Below, piece after piece: positions 14,242 through 14,732 of a stretch of 14,732 nt of DNA. Source of the DNA: JBCBTJ01 sp964597685 (GTDB taxonomy: Bacteria; Pseudomonadota; Alphaproteobacteria; Caulobacterales; Hyphomonadaceae); the NCBI GenBank assembly GCA_964597685.1, contig CAZQZC010000063.1, positions 1 to 14,732 of the forward strand. Direction: 5' to 3'. Under the pieces are notes generated by a model, which saw nothing but the letters and a program-made list of their open reading frames with translations, made no database searches and was not told where the DNA came from. Position 1 is the first letter of the stretch. Each line of letters starts with the position of its first letter. Both the position numbers and the translations under genes were made by a program.

Positions 14242-14732
14242 ATGCGAATCGCCACCTGGAACGTGAACTCGATCAAAGCCCGTCTGCCCACCGTTCTGTC
14301 GGTGCTGGACGAGATCGACTGCGACGTCGTCTGCCTTCAGGAGATCAAGTGCGAAACCGACGCGTTTCCGTATTTGGAAATCGAAGAGCTCGGCTACCAA
14401 TGTGCAGTCCACGGGCAAAAGTCCTATAACGGCGTTGCTTTACTGTCGAAATTCGCGCTCGAAGACATTCGAAAAGGGTTGCCTGGCGGCGACGGCGACG
14501 ACCAAGCGAGATACGTCGAAACGACTGTAATGGCGGACCATCCAATCCGCGTCGGCGGATTGTACTTGCCGAACGGCAATCCGGCGCCCGGCCCGAAATA
14601 CGATTATAAACTCGACTGGATGGCTCGGCTGGAAGCGCATGCGCAGAACTTGTTGTCGACAGAAGAGCCATTCGTCCTTTGCGGGGATTACAACATCATC
14701 CCACGCGACGAAGATTGCTGGGACCCGAACAT
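14242..14732 (+). CDS. xthA: Exodeoxyribonuclease III (3' end outside window)
   Basis: The first 163 residues of an exonuclease III/AP endonuclease, the base-excision-repair enzyme that cuts at abasic sites and trims 3' ends. The N-terminus MRIATWNVNSIKARL is diagnostic. Conserved active-site residues are N7, E34 (in LQEIK), Y108 (in GLYLPNGN) and D149/N151 (in CGDYNI), nearly the same numbering as the E. coli enzyme. The frame is open to the right edge, so roughly the last 100 residues, including the final catalytic His, are not seen. No strong ribosome-binding site precedes the ATG; a 5-bp hairpin ATGCC-GAGC-GGCAT (14217-14230) lies 11 bases upstream. The gene follows the DUF1287 gene by 46 bases on the same strand. 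Confidence 0.96.
   Translation, partial: MRIATWNVNSIKARLPTVLSVLDEIDCDVVCLQEIKCETDAFPYLEIEELGYQCAVHGQKSYNGVALLSKFALEDIRKGLPGGDGDDQARYVETTVMADHPIRVGGLYLPNGNPAPGPKYDYKLDWMARLEAHAQNLLSTEEPFVLCGDYNIIPRDEDCWDPN

Noticed and set aside
1..14732. CRISPR array, insertion sequence, toxin-antitoxin or phage-defence system
   Set aside because: No repeated spacers, transposase, integrase, terminal repeats or defence domains are visible in any frame. All sizeable frames are accounted for by housekeeping, respiratory or single hypothetical genes.

Overview
The window is about 14.7 kb of GC-rich, tightly packed DNA. It reads as chromosome of an aerobic alphaproteobacterium. The main grounds are a ccoP-ccoG-fixH-fixI-ccoS block and the gene order SPOR protein, nagZ, scpA, scpB, tatA, tatB, tatC with dgt and an A-type Fe-S carrier just upstream, which is a typical alphaproteobacterial arrangement. 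Genus cannot be decided from the sequence alone. I see no tRNA, rRNA, insertion sequence, phage gene or CRISPR array.

Layout. (1) 1-5231, plus strand: the 3' part of ccoP (a cytochrome cbb3 oxidase subunit) followed by ccoG, fixH, fixI and ccoS. The last four are joined by 4-base ATGA stop/start overlaps. They form the assembly and copper-delivery module for the high-affinity terminal oxidase. (2) 5232-5546: a 315-base stretch holding a small conserved-looking reading frame (5287-5523) interrupted by an in-frame TAG at its 17th codon. (3) 10549 down to 5547, minus strand: a probable operon of a SPOR-domain membrane protein, nagZ, scpA, scpB, tatA, tatB and tatC. It combines septal peptidoglycan binding, peptidoglycan recycling, chromosome condensation and twin-arginine export. 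dgt (11816-10644) lies upstream on the same strand. (4) 11845-14732, plus strand: an ErpA-type Fe-S carrier divergent from dgt, an unusual cysteine-rich lipoprotein with an Ala/Met-rich coiled coil, a nitroreductase whose ribosome-binding site is partly inside a strong hairpin, a DUF1287 hydrolase-like protein with a probable Tat signal, and the 5' part of xthA (exonuclease III), which runs off the window.

How the genes work together. The FixI copper pump, the CcoG ferredoxin-like protein, FixH and CcoS support cbb3 maturation. TatABC exports folded proteins, and the DUF1287 protein at 13587 carries its own RR motif and so may be a client. The SPOR protein and NagZ both act on peptidoglycan. 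ScpA and ScpB partner SMC.

Most of the window is ordinary housekeeping and respiratory content. The points that deserve a second look are the TAG-interrupted small gene, the lipoprotein family at 12284, the hairpin at the nitroreductase start, two overlapping inverted repeats ahead of the SPOR gene, and the absence of argS and serS from places where they often sit in this gene order. I do not see a clearly new multi-gene system.
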